64,000 nucleotides of DNA, taken from NCBI RefSeq assembly GCF_046630445.1, contig NC_092333.1, forward strand, positions 104,765,501 to 104,829,500, in the 5' to 3' direction. This stretch comes from Rutidosis leptorrhynchoides. Taxonomy: Eukaryota; Streptophyta; Magnoliopsida; Asterales; Asteraceae. The position numbers and the translations under genes are program-made. Position 1 is the stretch's first letter. The number at the start of each line of letters is the position of its first letter. The notes beneath the pieces were generated by a model. The model was not told the origin of the DNA and did no database searches. It saw only the letters and a list, made by a program, of their open reading frames with translations. Below are positions 22,739-33,241 of this stretch, one piece after another.

Positions 22739-25670
22739 CGGGAAACTCATGCTACTAGGTTGTAGTAGCCATTGATGCCAATCAGGGGCGTCCCATCGAT
22801 TTTAATTTTTCATATGGGCCTGGTTCAATCAATAAAAAATAGGCCTTTTGTATATATAAAAATTAGGTTAACTTTTTCATTAGTACTACATATTTTCGGA
22901 TTATGAGTCCCTTGGGATTATGGGCCATGTGCAAGCGCACGTGTTGCACGCCCTTAAATCTGCCCCTGCCAATCGAGATGAAGATACCTCGAGCGATTGT
23001 TGATCCACTCATAGGTCTTAACTTGGACCTCGCTTATGATCTTTGAAGAAGCCCACGAGTCTTTGCCGAATATTTTTTGATTCAAATTTTTCCAAATTTG
23101 ATATTCCGTAACACATGCAACCGCTTGCCACATCTTTTTTTTATGATCCGATAGCCCATCTAGATCGACCCCACGACATAGAATATCTATGTTGATGTTT
23201 GCAGGTATGTAAGAGCCCCACCATATAAAGATGCCATCCCAGATTTCTTTCGCGATTTTACATGAAAATAAAGCGTGATCTACCGTCGCAACCGCCACGT
23301 TGCACATGGGGCATAGCATTGAGTCTAAATCAATGCCCCGTTTGTCTAGTTCTACCCTAACCGGAATTCTTCTTCTCAAAACTCTCCAAACGAAAATTCC
23401 AATCTTTTGCGGAAGAAGGTTGTTGTGTAGCGTTTCACCACTTAAAGTATCTCTTGGAAGGATTAATTCATAGATTTTTTCTGTAACTAGTTTTTCCATA
23501 TACACGTTTTTCCCGCCTAAGTTACATGCCCACTAGCAGCTCCCAGAATTAAGTGTTGCATGATTCTCGATCTTCAAAATAAGTTCATGTAATTCGCCAT
23601 GAACCCTGCCATGTAGATCCCTTGAGAAAGCCCATGAAAAGTGCCAAGACCCATTTGAGAACCCCACCCTATCTTTAACCGAAGCGTTCCTCGCTGTTTC
23701 CAGTCTATAAAGTCTAGGGAAAGCTTCATTCAATTTTGTCTCACCGATCCACAAATCGTCCCAGAACCTGATGTCATGCCCATCTCCAATTACCCTTTCG
23801 AAAATAGTTTCCAGATTAAAACCAACTTTATTCATCTTGTTACCGATCTTTATGATGTTGTGCCACACTCTAGAAGACTTCAAAGAAGAGTTAGCGTTTA
23901 AATGCCCCAACCCCCCATCCCTCCCGTAAATACTTTTGATTACATTCACCCAAACTGAGCCATTTTCTGTCCGAAAACACCACCACCATTTACCCAAAAG
24001 AGCCCAGTTTTTCGATTTTAGTGACCCAATATTTAACCCACCCTCCCGATATGGTCGAAGTATGGAATCCCATTTAACCCATGGTATTTTTGATTCGTCA
24101 CCCGACCCGCCCCCAGAAAAACTTACGTCGCAAACTCTCGAGAAGGTTGATGATACTTGAGGGAGCACGAAACAACGAGAAGAAGTAGAGTGGTAAGCTA
24201 CTAAGGACCGATTTAACAAGCGTTAAGCGACCACCAAACGACATTGTTCTTGCTTTCTAATCCGATAACCTTTTGTTGAATTTCTCAACTACCGTATCCC
24301 ATGCTTCTTTCCTATGGGTTTTCTGACCAATCGGCATCCCTAGGTACACAAAGGGAAGTTTACCCGCACAACATTTAAACCTATCTGCCATAATAACAAC
24401 ATCATACCAGGGGTACACCAATCCCGATTAGTTGACTTTTGCTCATGTTGATTTTTAGTCCCGATGCTTTTTCGAAGCAAGTGAGTGTTTTCAAAACGTT
24501 ACTTACATTAACCTTACCCCACTCGCCAAAAAAAAAAACCGTGTCGTCCGAAAATTGAAGGTGGGAAATATTAACTTTATTTTCTCCAATTTCAATGCCT
24601 CTCAACAATCCATCTCGAATAACAATGTTTGCTAAGATGTTTAAACCTTCACTTGCAATGATAAAAAGAAAAGGGGATAAAGGATCACCCTGGCGCACCC
24701 CCTTTTGGAGAGTGAATTCTTTTGTGGGAGATCCATTAACAAGCACGGAGATAGATGCCGATCTAAAACAAGCTTCCATCCAAGACCTCCATTTAATCCC
24801 GAATCCCATGTTAGTCATAATCTCGAGTAAAAATTTCCATCAAACGCAATTAAAAGCCTTCTCGAAGTCCGCCTATAAGATAAAGCATCTGGATTTTCTC
24901 CTTTTAATATCATCCACAAGTTTGTTAGCAATAAGAATACTACCAAGAATTGATCGGCCCTTGATAAAAGCGCTCTGCTCCTTACCAATGAGTTGATTAA
25001 TAACCCTGCGAAGTCTATTGGCTAATATTTTTGAAATAATCTTATAATAGCTCCCAATTAGACTTATCGGCCGATAATCTTTCAAGAACATTAATCTTTT
25101 TTCTTTAGGATTAATGTGATAAAGGAGGCGTTACACCCCGCCGAAATTTCGCACCTATCCCAAAACCACCGAAGGGCTTTCATCAAATCATCTTTGATTA
25201 ACCACCAATATTTCTTGAAAAAGTTAAAGTTAAAACCGTCCGGCCCCGGTGCTTTGGAAACCCCACACCTTTTATTGCCTCCCATACCTCAACTTCCTCA
25301 AAAGGAAGTTCAAGTCTTTTCGCATCATCTAGAGAAATTTTCGTAGTTTCGAACCCAATAAAACTGAAATTATTTGTGGTCTGATCAGAGTAGAGATTTT
25401 GAAAATACCCGTGTACCTCATCTTTTACTTCTCCTGGTTTTTCCTGCCATGATCCATTGATGTGTAGCTCGCGTATATTATTCTTATTGTTCCTTCTTTT
25501 GATAATCGCATGAAAATACCTTGAGTTCTCGTCCTCCTCTGTTGCCCAGTTGATTCTTGCTTTTTGTCTTAACATATTACGTCTGTCTCTTTCTTTATCT
25601 AACCACTTCCCCCTTATATCTAACCATTCTTTCCTTTCTTCACAGTTTAAATTTCTATTTTTTTGACGAA
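22739..25670 (-). pseudogene. LINE ORF2: reverse transcriptase and zf-RVT, frameshifted
   Basis: Reading down the minus strand: KERDRRNMLRQKARINWATE and ENSRYFHAIIKRR (25600-25500); APGPDGFNFNFFKKYWWLIK (25250); LKDYRPISLIGSYYKIISKI, then QSAFIKGRSI (25080-24950); ADFEKAFN after a stop at 24873; LQKGVRQGDPLSPFLFIIAS (24700); the catalytic box FSDDTVFF (about 24540); GGLNIGSLKSKNWALLGKWW (24030); and the zf-RVT part NNLLPQKIGIFVWRVLRRRI with CPMCNVAVATVDHALFSC (23430-23270). At least four frame breaks occur (near 25270, 25090, 24870 and 24400-24220), plus the insertion at 22783. The box is FSDD, where FADD is usual. This is a dead non-LTR retrotransposon copy. Confidence 0.9.
22783..22968. mobile_element. 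186-bp MITE-like insertion inside the LINE
   Basis: The ends are CAGGGGCG and TGCCCCTG (inverted), flanked by CCAAT at 22778-22782 and 22969-22973. Taking out the insert and one CCAAT restores the LINE reading ...LHLDWHQWLL..., so the insert fell in the Trp codon. CAGGGGCG-type termini are typical of plant hAT-like elements, though hAT usually duplicates 8 bp. It has no coding capacity. Confidence 0.8.
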
Positions 25671-25894
25671 AAAATACAGAACAATATAAGCAAATGGGAA
25701 CTTTACTAAAAAAGTGAAGGCTCACAAAACATGCAATCACATAAAGCTTTCGAGCTCAACTAATCAAAAACTTTAACAAGAACTCACGACTTACCCTGCC
25801 CCAAATGGTTATACCAATGTTTTAAAGCAAAATTTATTTCATGTTCATACAGAACAATTTGTTTATCTTATATCATCTCAATTCTCAAATACCT

Positions 25895-26428
25895 TGGGTG
25901 TGTTTGGGGTTACTAGCTGGAGCTCGAGCTCGTAGATAGAGCTTATTTTAGAAGCTGGAAGTTGAAGCTTATTTTTTAATAAGTGTTTGTTGAAAAGTAG
26001 CTTAATTTGGTGCTTATTGTTGTAAATTGACCAAAAATGACAACAAAATACATGATAGATAAATATATAGGGTGATTTTGGGTGAAACTAGCTTGTAGCC
26101 GAAGCTTATTTTTTAAGCTAGAAGCTGGAGCTTATGTTTTATAAGTGTTTGGTAAAGTAGCTGGAACTTATGTATTTAAAATGACATAAAAGGACAAAAA
26201 ATAAATAATAAATAATGATTTAGGGGCTAATAATGTAATTTTACTTCCATAAGCTTCATAACTTATTTTCAAAAGCTACTTCAACTATCTTATTTTTTAA
26301 GAGCTTATTTTTTCATAAGCTCTGAAATATTTGTATACCAAACAAGGCTAGAAGCTGGAGCTTATGAAAAAAAAAAATAAGTTTAAATTCTCATAAGCTC
26401 CTAGAAGCTGTGTCACCAAACACACCCA
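25895..26428. mobile_element. MITE copy 1 with TGGGTGTGTTTGG ends
   Basis: It begins TGGGTGTGTTTGG and ends CCAAACACACCCA. The interior is dominated by variants of 'agctggaagctgaagcttat' and 'ataagtgtttggtaaagtag' on both strands, giving strong potential self-pairing. A second partial start ('gggtgattttgggtgaaact') lies at 26070, so it may be a nested double. No target duplication was resolved. Confidence 0.6.
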
Positions 26429-26492
26429 TAAGGGTCAAATATGTAATATTAACTTCATAAGCCCAAGAGCTTATTTTTATAGGCTAGTTCAA

Positions 26493-27047
26493 GGGTGTGC
26501 TTGGATGAAACTAGCTGGAGCTGGAGCTTATGGTTGAAGCTGGAGCTTATGGTTGAAGCTGGAAGCTGAAGCTTATTTTTGGAGCTGAAAGCTGAAGCTT
26601 ATTATTTTTTATAAGTGTTTGGTAAAGTAGCTGAAGTTTATTGGTGTATATTGACTAAATAGTACAATAATAATAATGTGAAATAATATAATTGAGGGCT
26701 TTTTAGTACTTTCCCTATTCATTAACTCTATTTTTTTCATAAGCTAGTATGGAGGAGTTTCTTATTTAAGAGCTTATGAATCTAATAAGCTCTAATTTTT
26801 AATTAATATCAAACAAAGTTTATGATTTGAAGCTTATAAAATTCATAAGCTCAAGCTCATATAAGCTTCCATAAGTTCTCATAAACTATGCGCTAAATAT
26901 ACCTAAAGTAACTTTTTTTTTTCAAAGCTTATTTTTTTAATAAGCTCTGGAAATTATGTCAGTCAAACGAGGCTAATAGCTTAAATTTATATATATAAAA
27001 AAAACTTAAGCTACTATAAGCTTTAATAAGCTGCGGGACCAAACATC
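26493..27047. mobile_element. MITE copy 2, same family
   Basis: It starts 'gggtgtgcttggatgaaact' and ends 'gggaccaaacatc'. It shares the 'agctggagcttatg', 'ataagtgtttggtaaagtag' and 'taagctctgaaa'-type words with copy 1, 64 bp to its left. The two lie head to tail. Confidence 0.55.
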
Positions 27048-27429
27048 TATTTTGAGAAGCGTACTCCTATATGCTTTTATTGTGAATGGGCTTGGTCTTG
27101 GGCTTATAATTGGGTTTGGACCTGGAATCCTAAATTAGGAGCTAATTTAATAGTACATTTTATCGTCAGATAATATAACATGGGCCTTGCCCAGAAGAAT
27201 GACTGCATCATCTGTTTGTAAGGTTCTCATAAGAGCTTATGTTATAAATACAAGGAAACCATATAATAGTCCGTTATCTTAGGGAGTATTATAAGATACA
27301 AATCTTAATTATATATACTCTAAGAAAAATGCTTTTTCGTATTTAAATTTTAAAACTAAATTTCAATTAATCAATCTTATTTATCATCTAATAATCAAAT
27401 AATATAAAATATAAAATATAAAATATAAA

Positions 27430-27430
<1 letters not shown>

Positions 27431-27483
<53 letters not shown>

Positions 27484-28195
27484 AGTTTCTATCAAAATTC
27501 TATAATGATAATGTCATTATTAGGCTAATTTCTTTATTTAAAAAAATCAAAAAATAAAAGACTAAAATCTAAGCATAGTGGGTGATGTCATTAATGTAAA
27601 TAATTTTGAATTAAAATTAAATCTTATTAATTAATTATTATTATTAAATTTTATTAATAATTATTTTAATTATTAAAATTAAATAATTTTGAATTATTTT
27701 AATTAATTATTTTGAATTGAGTACGAGAAGGTATAAAAACTAGCCATACGGAAACCAATTATAAATTTATATTTTAATTTACACTTTTAAAATAAAATGG
27801 CAACCAATATTATCTGTTATGATTGGATGTGGATTGTAAAATAGGTGTTTGATGAAATGTTCAGCTGACGAGTTTCTTAGTCGGACTCTGTGGTTCCACG
27901 GGTCATTAAACTAAATGACTTTAGCATGTACGTTCACTTAATACCTAAAACATATCATTAAACTGTTTTGTTTAAACAAACCCGTAGTTTTACGAGTCAT
28001 TTCACTAATATTATTGATTAAATCATTTATTATATTACGAGACTAGTTACATCTATTTATTTTATATCAAGAATCAAGATAAGATATGTATCGATTTATT
28101 CTTTATTGTTTTTTTTTATTCTTTCATTTTCTAGCTTCGATAATTATATAATACAAATTCACCGGACTTCGTGTATACACGAGTTTTAATACTAG
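27431..28195 (+). mobile_element. Candidate non-autonomous Helitron (765 bp)
   Basis: Preceded by A, it starts with TC in a (TCTA)13-like run followed by 'ctataatgataatgtcatta'. It ends with the hairpin 'tcgtgtatacacga', ten bases ('gttttaatac... ') and CTAG before a T. A host A|T site, 5' TC, 3' CTAG and a hairpin just inside the 3' end are the Helitron signature, and no target duplication is expected. The same 5' words recur at 35103 and 35249. No Rep/helicase gene is present. Confidence 0.55.
27865..28020. repeat. Repeat shared with 55785-55950
   Basis: About 155 bp match 55785-55950 in the same orientation, beginning 'gagtttcttagtcgga' and including 'gtggttccacgggtcattaa' and 'cgagtcatttcacta'. 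In this copy it lies inside the Helitron candidate. Confidence 0.75.
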
Positions 28196-28970
28196 TTAAA
28201 TAAATAAATTCAAATAATTAAACAAGTTCTAAAATTTAATATTGTGCATATAAACTACAATGCACTTGGAACATTGTCGCTTTCAAATCGTAGAGATTGT
28301 CGTTTGGAAGTGTTCTCCTTTGAAATTTGTAATCTTTTTAAAGTTTCCCTTATTAAATAAGCTTGTTTTTTTTTTTTTTTTTTTTTAAAAAAACATTGTA
28401 TTCCTTAACCCAATTATATCTATTTTTTAAACTTTTCAACTAATAAAAAGTTTGCATCAATTGTCGATTTGCGTATTACGCAATGAGCTTAAACTTTTGT
28501 AAAGTATTTTTTTATTATTTTTTACTCTCATGATATAATGTAATATCAGAAGATTATATATGCTAATAGTTAAATTGAATTTTTATTTTTCCGTTAATTT
28601 CACTGTACAGGTAAAATAGCTTATAGTTTTTTAACGATCGTTGATAATTATAAACTATTATAAAAATGTTAATATACAAAATGAAATGAAATTATGTATT
28701 GTTCCAGACTATCTTCGTATACTAACGCGATAATATTTTTGCTCGTTCAATATCAATACCAATCTATATAACTGAAAACCATGTCACTGTCCACTTTTTT
28801 TTATAGTACTCTTATATTTTCCAAAAGACAAACAATAATATTCAAAACGCTAGTACATTATGCATTCAACTTGTACATAACTCAATGACATATCAATTTC
28901 AACTCTAAAAGGAAAGTAGTTATTTCATTAAATAGAACATACACACACTTTCATTTAAGAAAGCATACAT
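28196..28970. other. Upstream region of the inhibitor gene
   Basis: AT-rich with a T-run of about 20 at 28366-28386. No gene or element was recognised. It presumably includes distal promoter sequence of the gene at 29026. Confidence 0.4.
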
Positions 28971-28979
28971 CTATATATT
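28971..28979 (+). promoter_or_regulatory. Probable TATA box of the inhibitor gene
   Basis: CTATATATT lies 47 bp before the ATG at 29026. This leaves a 5' UTR of roughly 20-25 nt if transcription starts about 30 bp downstream of the box, which is short but possible. Confidence 0.5.
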
Positions 28980-29025
28980 CATTCACACCTCAAAGGCTAA
29001 GGATCAAACACTTCAATCAATCAAT

Positions 29026-29541
29026 ATGAAGTTACTTTATCTCTTCATCTTTCTCTCTTTAAACATCCTTCAAAATTCATCAATAGTCATGGGAGATAGA
29101 AAGTTGATAGAAAGCACATGTAAATCCACCCCATCGTACAATTTATGCATGTCAACACTTTTATCAAACCCCAAGAGCACAAATGGTGATATTAGTGACT
29201 TGGGACTTATTATGGTTGGTACAACCAATAATAAGGTCAATAAAGCCATACAACATATTAAGTTTCTTTATACGGCTCATCCTGAGCTAAGACACTCGCT
29301 GAACGAGTGCGCTCAGATTTATGTAGCCGTGGTGAAGGGAGTTGTGCCTTCAGCCGTGCAAGCTTTGGATGGCGGCCAACCAAAGTTTGCAGAGGATGGA
29401 ATGGCCGACACTGCGGTTGAGACTCAAGCTTGTGAGCGTTGTTTCAGTGGTCGTGGTCTGAAGTCGCCTTTAACACAAATGAATAAGGATATTGAAAACG
29501 TCGCGAATGTTGCAAGAGCTATTATTAGGATGTTACTATAA
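29026..29541 (+). CDS. Secreted PMEI-domain protein, invertase/pectin methylesterase inhibitor
   Basis: The protein has 171 aa and no intron. Residues 1-23 are a hydrophobic signal peptide (MKLLYLFIFLSLNILQNSSI...), so the protein should enter the secretory path to apoplast or vacuole. The mature part fits the four-helix PMEI fold. The first disulfide hairpin has Cys32 and Cys41 in the STCKSTPSYNLC pattern. Cys95 lies in NECAQIYVAVVKG, and Cys136/Cys139 lie in TQACERCF near the C-terminus. The length is typical of cell-wall/vacuolar inhibitors of beta-fructosidase and PMEIs. The SYNLC and L-E-CAQIY-AV wording leans to the fructosidase-inhibitor side, but sequence alone does not separate the two activities reliably. 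The extra Cys (five or six in all) is normal for the group. Context: no transposon similarity, a TATA box at 28971, and AATAAA-like sites near 29648. Likely functional. Confidence 0.85.
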   Translation: MKLLYLFIFLSLNILQNSSIVMGDRKLIESTCKSTPSYNLCMSTLLSNPKSTNGDISDLGLIMVGTTNNKVNKAIQHIKFLYTAHPELRHSLNECAQIYVAVVKGVVPSAVQALDGGQPKFAEDGMADTAVETQACERCFSGRGLKSPLTQMNKDIENVANVARAIIRMLL

Positions 29542-29644
29542 ATATGTTTCATACTTTTAGAATGAGTGTATTTTAGCAAGACGTCCGGGTCTATATGTTT
29601 CATGACTTTTGTTGTCACATAAACGCATATCTATAATGCGATGT

Positions 29645-29653
29645 AAAAATAAA
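29645..29653 (+). terminator. Possible polyadenylation signal of the inhibitor gene
   Basis: 'aaaaataaaat' lies about 105 bp after the stop codon, a suitable distance for a plant near-upstream element. Confidence 0.4.
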
Positions 29654-29659
29654 ATCAGA

Positions 29660-30357
29660 CCACCCTCAAATTAATTATTGTACTATACGTAAAAGGTAAC
29701 CATAGTTAACTTTATTATTTTGTAATTTTTTATATTATCGCGTAACTTTTAATAAGAAAACCTACACGAAATTAAAGTGCGATCTTGAACTGTCTCTACT
29801 AGTTGTATGTTTTGGTGTTAGGGGCATATAGTAGTAAACTAGTAACACATCATTTTGTATATATAATGATATATATGAAATTATTTAAATCTCCGTAGTT
29901 CTAAGTAATATTTCAAGGAAATAAATAAAATTATATTTAGGTAATTGTTAATATGATTCGTTACTTATAGACTATAGTTAACGAACTTCTTATCATTAGT
30001 TTAGGTATAGGTATGTCTCACGTACTAATAATTGGTGATCCTTTAATTTAGTAGAGATAACAATCATTAAATGTGGATAGAATGGACTTAAGAAACCATC
30101 ATTTTCATTTTCCTTTAACTTTTATGAAGCTTTATCATTGGTGATAAGAATATGCTTTGGGAAAAGACGCATTAGTTTTTATACATGATTGAATCCACTC
30201 AATATGTGTGTACGTATATATTATGGTTTGAAATTCAAAGTCACATCTTTTTGAATTTTTTTTTTAGAGGTGATAATCTAACTTTTTATGTAGAAACGAG
30301 TTAACAATTTATAAATGGGTTGCATTTTTTTTTTTTAATATCGTGTTAAATTTAACA
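29660..30357. other. Intergenic, no gene seen
   Basis: AT-rich sequence between the inhibitor gene and the next transposon, with A/T homopolymers near 30260 and 30327. No supported feature. Confidence 0.45.
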
Positions 30358-30362
30358 CATAT

Positions 30363-30435
30363 TGATCAAGCATATTTTTACGAGGTCAAGGTGAACCTAC
30401 GCTTGAGTGCATGAAAGGGTTTAAGGACTAACAAT
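30363..30435 (+). repeat. Left 73-bp terminal inverted repeat
   Basis: Matches the reverse complement of 32360-32432 at 70 of 73 positions by eye. The differences are all transitions. Confidence 0.85.
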
Positions 30436-31410
30436 ATTCGAACCTCCGACATTAGTCGTGGATAACCCATATCGGCATCGTTTTGATTCCGATAGGGTGG
30501 CCGATTTGAGAGTTCACCAACAACCCAGCATACGGGGTTGAGTGGCCCAAAGACATGAAGGTTTCATAGTTTGTAACATACCTGAAAGTCTTTTCGTGGA
30601 TGATCGTATGAAGCTTGTTCGTACGATGGTGAGTATGCTATGTTACGTATTAGTAACGAATGTGTTTTTAGGGTTTGGAAGCTTTATATTTATAGGCTCA
30701 CGAATTAAGGTTTCGATAGGATCTCATCCCTAATTAAATGTGATCTTATCCCAACTAACTTACGTTATTTAATGAAAAGAATCCGAGTTATTTACATCGT
30801 ACATTCTTCTAGAATGTACTGGACCCTTATGCAAGAATACGAAACTCACATCATTTGGTATAGGCGCATAGAGTGCGACTATACTCATGCCATATATCTT
30901 AAATGGCAATTAGTGTGCGGCTCAGGACATTGGATGCGTAATCTGTATGGTCATGCGGATGTGCGTATCATTAAGTCCCCCCAGTTCGATGTTATTTACG
31001 ATGAAACTAAGTGTATGACGTCGAACTAGTAAGAAACATATACACAAAATGAACCATTAAAAGTCCTTAAACATGCTTTGTATTCGTGTTTGGATACCTA
31101 GTTGGATTCCAAGTGTAACCAGATAGTGCATAAGATTATTTAAATATATATATATATATATATGCGTAAGCGAGTAGTGTTGTAGCATTAAATGCAATGT
31201 ATGCGTGCAGTCACTAAACTGTCTTTTCGGCTGTATTTCCTGCACCCGAGGTGACAACTGTCACTGTTTACCGAAAAGGTAATGATTGTAATTATGCAAC
31301 CGCCTGGTAATGCTAACGTGCATCGAGCATCTTAACAGGGTGTTTAGCTTAAGATTAACACACGTGTACGGTTGTGATTCTTTCTCGGTTATTTTTGACC
31401 TACATGTTTT
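30436..31410. other. 5' part of the gene-carrying transposon
   Basis: Holds frames such as 30772-31029 (start MKRIRVIYIVHSSRMYWTLM) that I do not recognise, and (TA)n at 31145-31163. It could be captured promoter sequence or a second, decayed gene piece. Confidence 0.4.
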
Positions 31411-31413
31411 ACC

Positions 31414-31421
31414 TATAAATA
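31414..31421 (+). promoter_or_regulatory. TATA box of the coiled-coil gene
   Basis: TATAAATA lies 79 bp before a candidate 5' UTR donor (31493). Its spacing to a pyrimidine-rich 'cttaacctcttccgt' at 31443 fits a transcription start near there. Confidence 0.6.
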
Positions 31422-31592
31422 CCCTTTTGGCTTATTTTGTTTCTTAACCTCTTCCGTTTATCATCTTCTCTACCGAAAAACCCTTTTTCAAGGTATTTGA
31501 GAGTAAAAATTTATTTACCCTTCGCTCATACTTTTTGATGCATTCCACAACGTAACCTTAGTTACACACTAACTTCATATTTTATTTTGTAG

Positions 31593-32367
31593 ATGAAGAT
31601 GGAATCGTATGCATCTGCTCCTGTTACCGATTCTGGTAATCTCCCAAACATTCCGGCTACACAACCGGAAACCACGGCGTTGCTTTTTAAAACTGATGAA
31701 GTTAGGAGCTTATTTAGTCATAAAAGACTTTTTGATGGAGGTATTTATGTGACCATCGGACTTGTTCTGAAACTTGGCTATGAATTCTCACAACACCATA
31801 TTGTTATTTTCAGGTCCTAGTGGTGTGTCACACGATGCTCCATGTTTAAAACGTGCATGTCTGAATCCTTCTGATCCATCTCCATCGATTCCGAAAATCA
31901 ACGAGTTTATGAAAGTTCCAGCCACAGTTTTCGCCGAACAATTCTCTTACTTACAATCTTGCGAACCCTTACATCTAGTGCAGAAGTTTGCTAACTTATC
32001 CCCTACGGAAGAGCTGTATGTTGATGCTCAATCTACATTGTTCAATTTGGCCAGAGATGTTAACCGCCTTCACCAAAAATCGGCTGCACTTGCTAATCCA
32101 CCGACGACATCATCTACTGATGCAGCCAAGATAGGTTTGCTTGAGGAGGACAATTCTAGGTTTTCTGCCCAACTTGCGGTTGCGGTAACCGCGCACGTGC
32201 AAGCAGAAGAGCACATCAATGTTCTGAGCATGAAGAGACAACATGAGCAAGACCAACATAATGCTGAAAAGAAGTTCATGGAATCCGAAATCTTATCTTT
32301 GTCTGCGAAGTTGAAGGAGGCAGAAAATCATGTTGCTTTTCTTAATGACAGTTTCAGCGATTGTTAG
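31593..32367 (+). CDS. Coiled-coil protein of unknown function, two coding exons
   Basis: Proposed CDS is join(31593..31740, 31814..32367), 233 aa. The intron begins GTATTTATG and ends TTATTTTCAG; it splits a Gly codon and keeps frame (…KRLFDG|GPSGVSHDAP…). A further intron of 100 bp (31493-31592, GTATTT...TTTTGTAG) ends immediately before the ATG. Residues 1-48 are Thr/Ser/Pro-rich. The middle (about 75-130) contains FMKVPATVFAEQFSYLQSCE. Residues about 150-228 are a Glu/Lys/Leu-rich coiled coil (KIGLLEEDNSRFSAQLAVAV, ESEILSLSAKLKEAENHVAF). The last codons and stop lie inside the right terminal inverted repeat (32360 onward), so the native C-terminus was probably replaced. It loosely resembles coiled-coil proteins annotated in Asteraceae as putative gypsy-type transposase-like, but I would not assign that. 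Confidence 0.6.
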
Positions 32368-32432
32368 TCCTTAAATCCTTTCATGCACTCAAGCGTAAGT
32401 TCACCTTGACCTCGTGAAAATATGCTTGATCA
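32360..32432 (-). repeat. Right 73-bp terminal inverted repeat
   Basis: Partner of 30363-30435. It supplies the TAG stop (32365-32367) of the carried coding sequence. Confidence 0.85.
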
Positions 32433-32433
32433 C

Positions 32434-32435
<2 letters not shown>

Positions 32436-32466
<31 letters not shown>

Positions 32467-32484
32467 TGTATGTATGTATGTATG

Positions 32485-32533
<49 letters not shown>

Positions 32534-32557
32534 ATGTGTGTGTGTGTGTGTGTGTGT
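32436..32557. repeat. Compound microsatellite (TATG)n (TA)n (TG)n
   Basis: About 13 TATG units, then about 19 TA units, then about 13 TG units, directly abutting the right end of the gene-carrying transposon. Confidence 0.97.
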
Positions 32558-32752
32558 TTTCTTTAAAAAAAATGATATTTCACAAAATTGGCAACCCTGG
32601 TACCTCTTTCATTTATAGGAGAGCCAATTTGCTCATTTGTAGGGGGATTTTCTCGTTAATTAAAAAAAGAATAGAATGCGAGGATACGATTTAAACTCTA
32701 ATTGACCGAGTCTAATTCCAATTATACAAACTGATCAAATATAAAATATATA

Positions 32753-32868
<116 letters not shown>

Positions 32869-33160
32869 GTGATCTTGAGGAAAGTATAATAAAAAATGAG
32901 AGAAACAGCGTAATATCATTTATCACACATTTGATAAATGATAAGTAACGTGTCATTCGTTATCTCTTTGGTGCCATGGGCGTCGGTTCATTATCGATCT
33001 TCGTGACATGCCTTCACCATCAATTTGGCGAACTGGAATTTGCCCGTTTGAAACGGCTATATCGTGCTAGTGGACAAATATTTCAAAATGATGGATTTAA
33101 ATGCTTCGATATTTTTTTTGATTTGTTATAAAGACTATAAACCAATCCTATTTTACACTA

Positions 33161-33172
33161 TATAAATACACA
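33161..33172 (+). promoter_or_regulatory. TATA-like box before the 67-aa ORF
   Basis: 'ctatataaatac' lies about 75 bp before the ATG at 33242, followed by a pyrimidine-rich leader 'ctctcactcacctcatttca'. The arrangement looks like a plant core promoter and 5' UTR. Confidence 0.45.
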
Positions 33173-33241
33173 CTCTCACTCACCTCATTTCATATAACAT
33201 ATTCTCTTCTTTATTTATATACTATCATCTCTATAAAAAAA

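Larger units (their letters stand above)
22226..25680 (-). mobile_element. L1-type LINE, 5'-truncated
   Basis: On the minus strand a reverse transcriptase (from about 25680) is followed by a C-terminal zinc-binding RVT region and a 3' UTR. It appears to end in a poly(A) tail, visible as the T-run at 22226-22243. The endonuclease domain normally present upstream is missing, as is common after incomplete target-primed reverse transcription. I could not find a convincing target-site duplication. A 186-bp insertion interrupts the last part of the coding region (22783-22968). Confidence 0.8.
30363..32432 (+). mobile_element. Gene-carrying inverted-repeat transposon (Pack-type candidate)
   Basis: Terminal inverted repeats of 73 bp (30363-30435 and 32360-32432) differ at three positions. 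They begin TGATCAAGCATATTTT and include 'gcttgagtgcatgaaagg'. A 5-bp direct repeat CATAT flanks them (30358-30362 and 32433-32437), although the right flank runs into a TATG/TA microsatellite, which weakens it as a target duplication. Inside are a promoter, two introns and a coding sequence, and no transposase. DNA transposons that carry host gene pieces are known (Pack-MULE, Pack-TYPE). The superfamily here is not identified by its termini. Confidence 0.75.

Noticed and set aside
24595-24996. 133-aa plus-strand frame
   Set aside because: Antisense of the LINE reverse transcriptase.
22226-25680. Target-site duplication for the LINE
   Set aside because: No convincing repeat of the sequence left of the T-run was found near 25680-25760.
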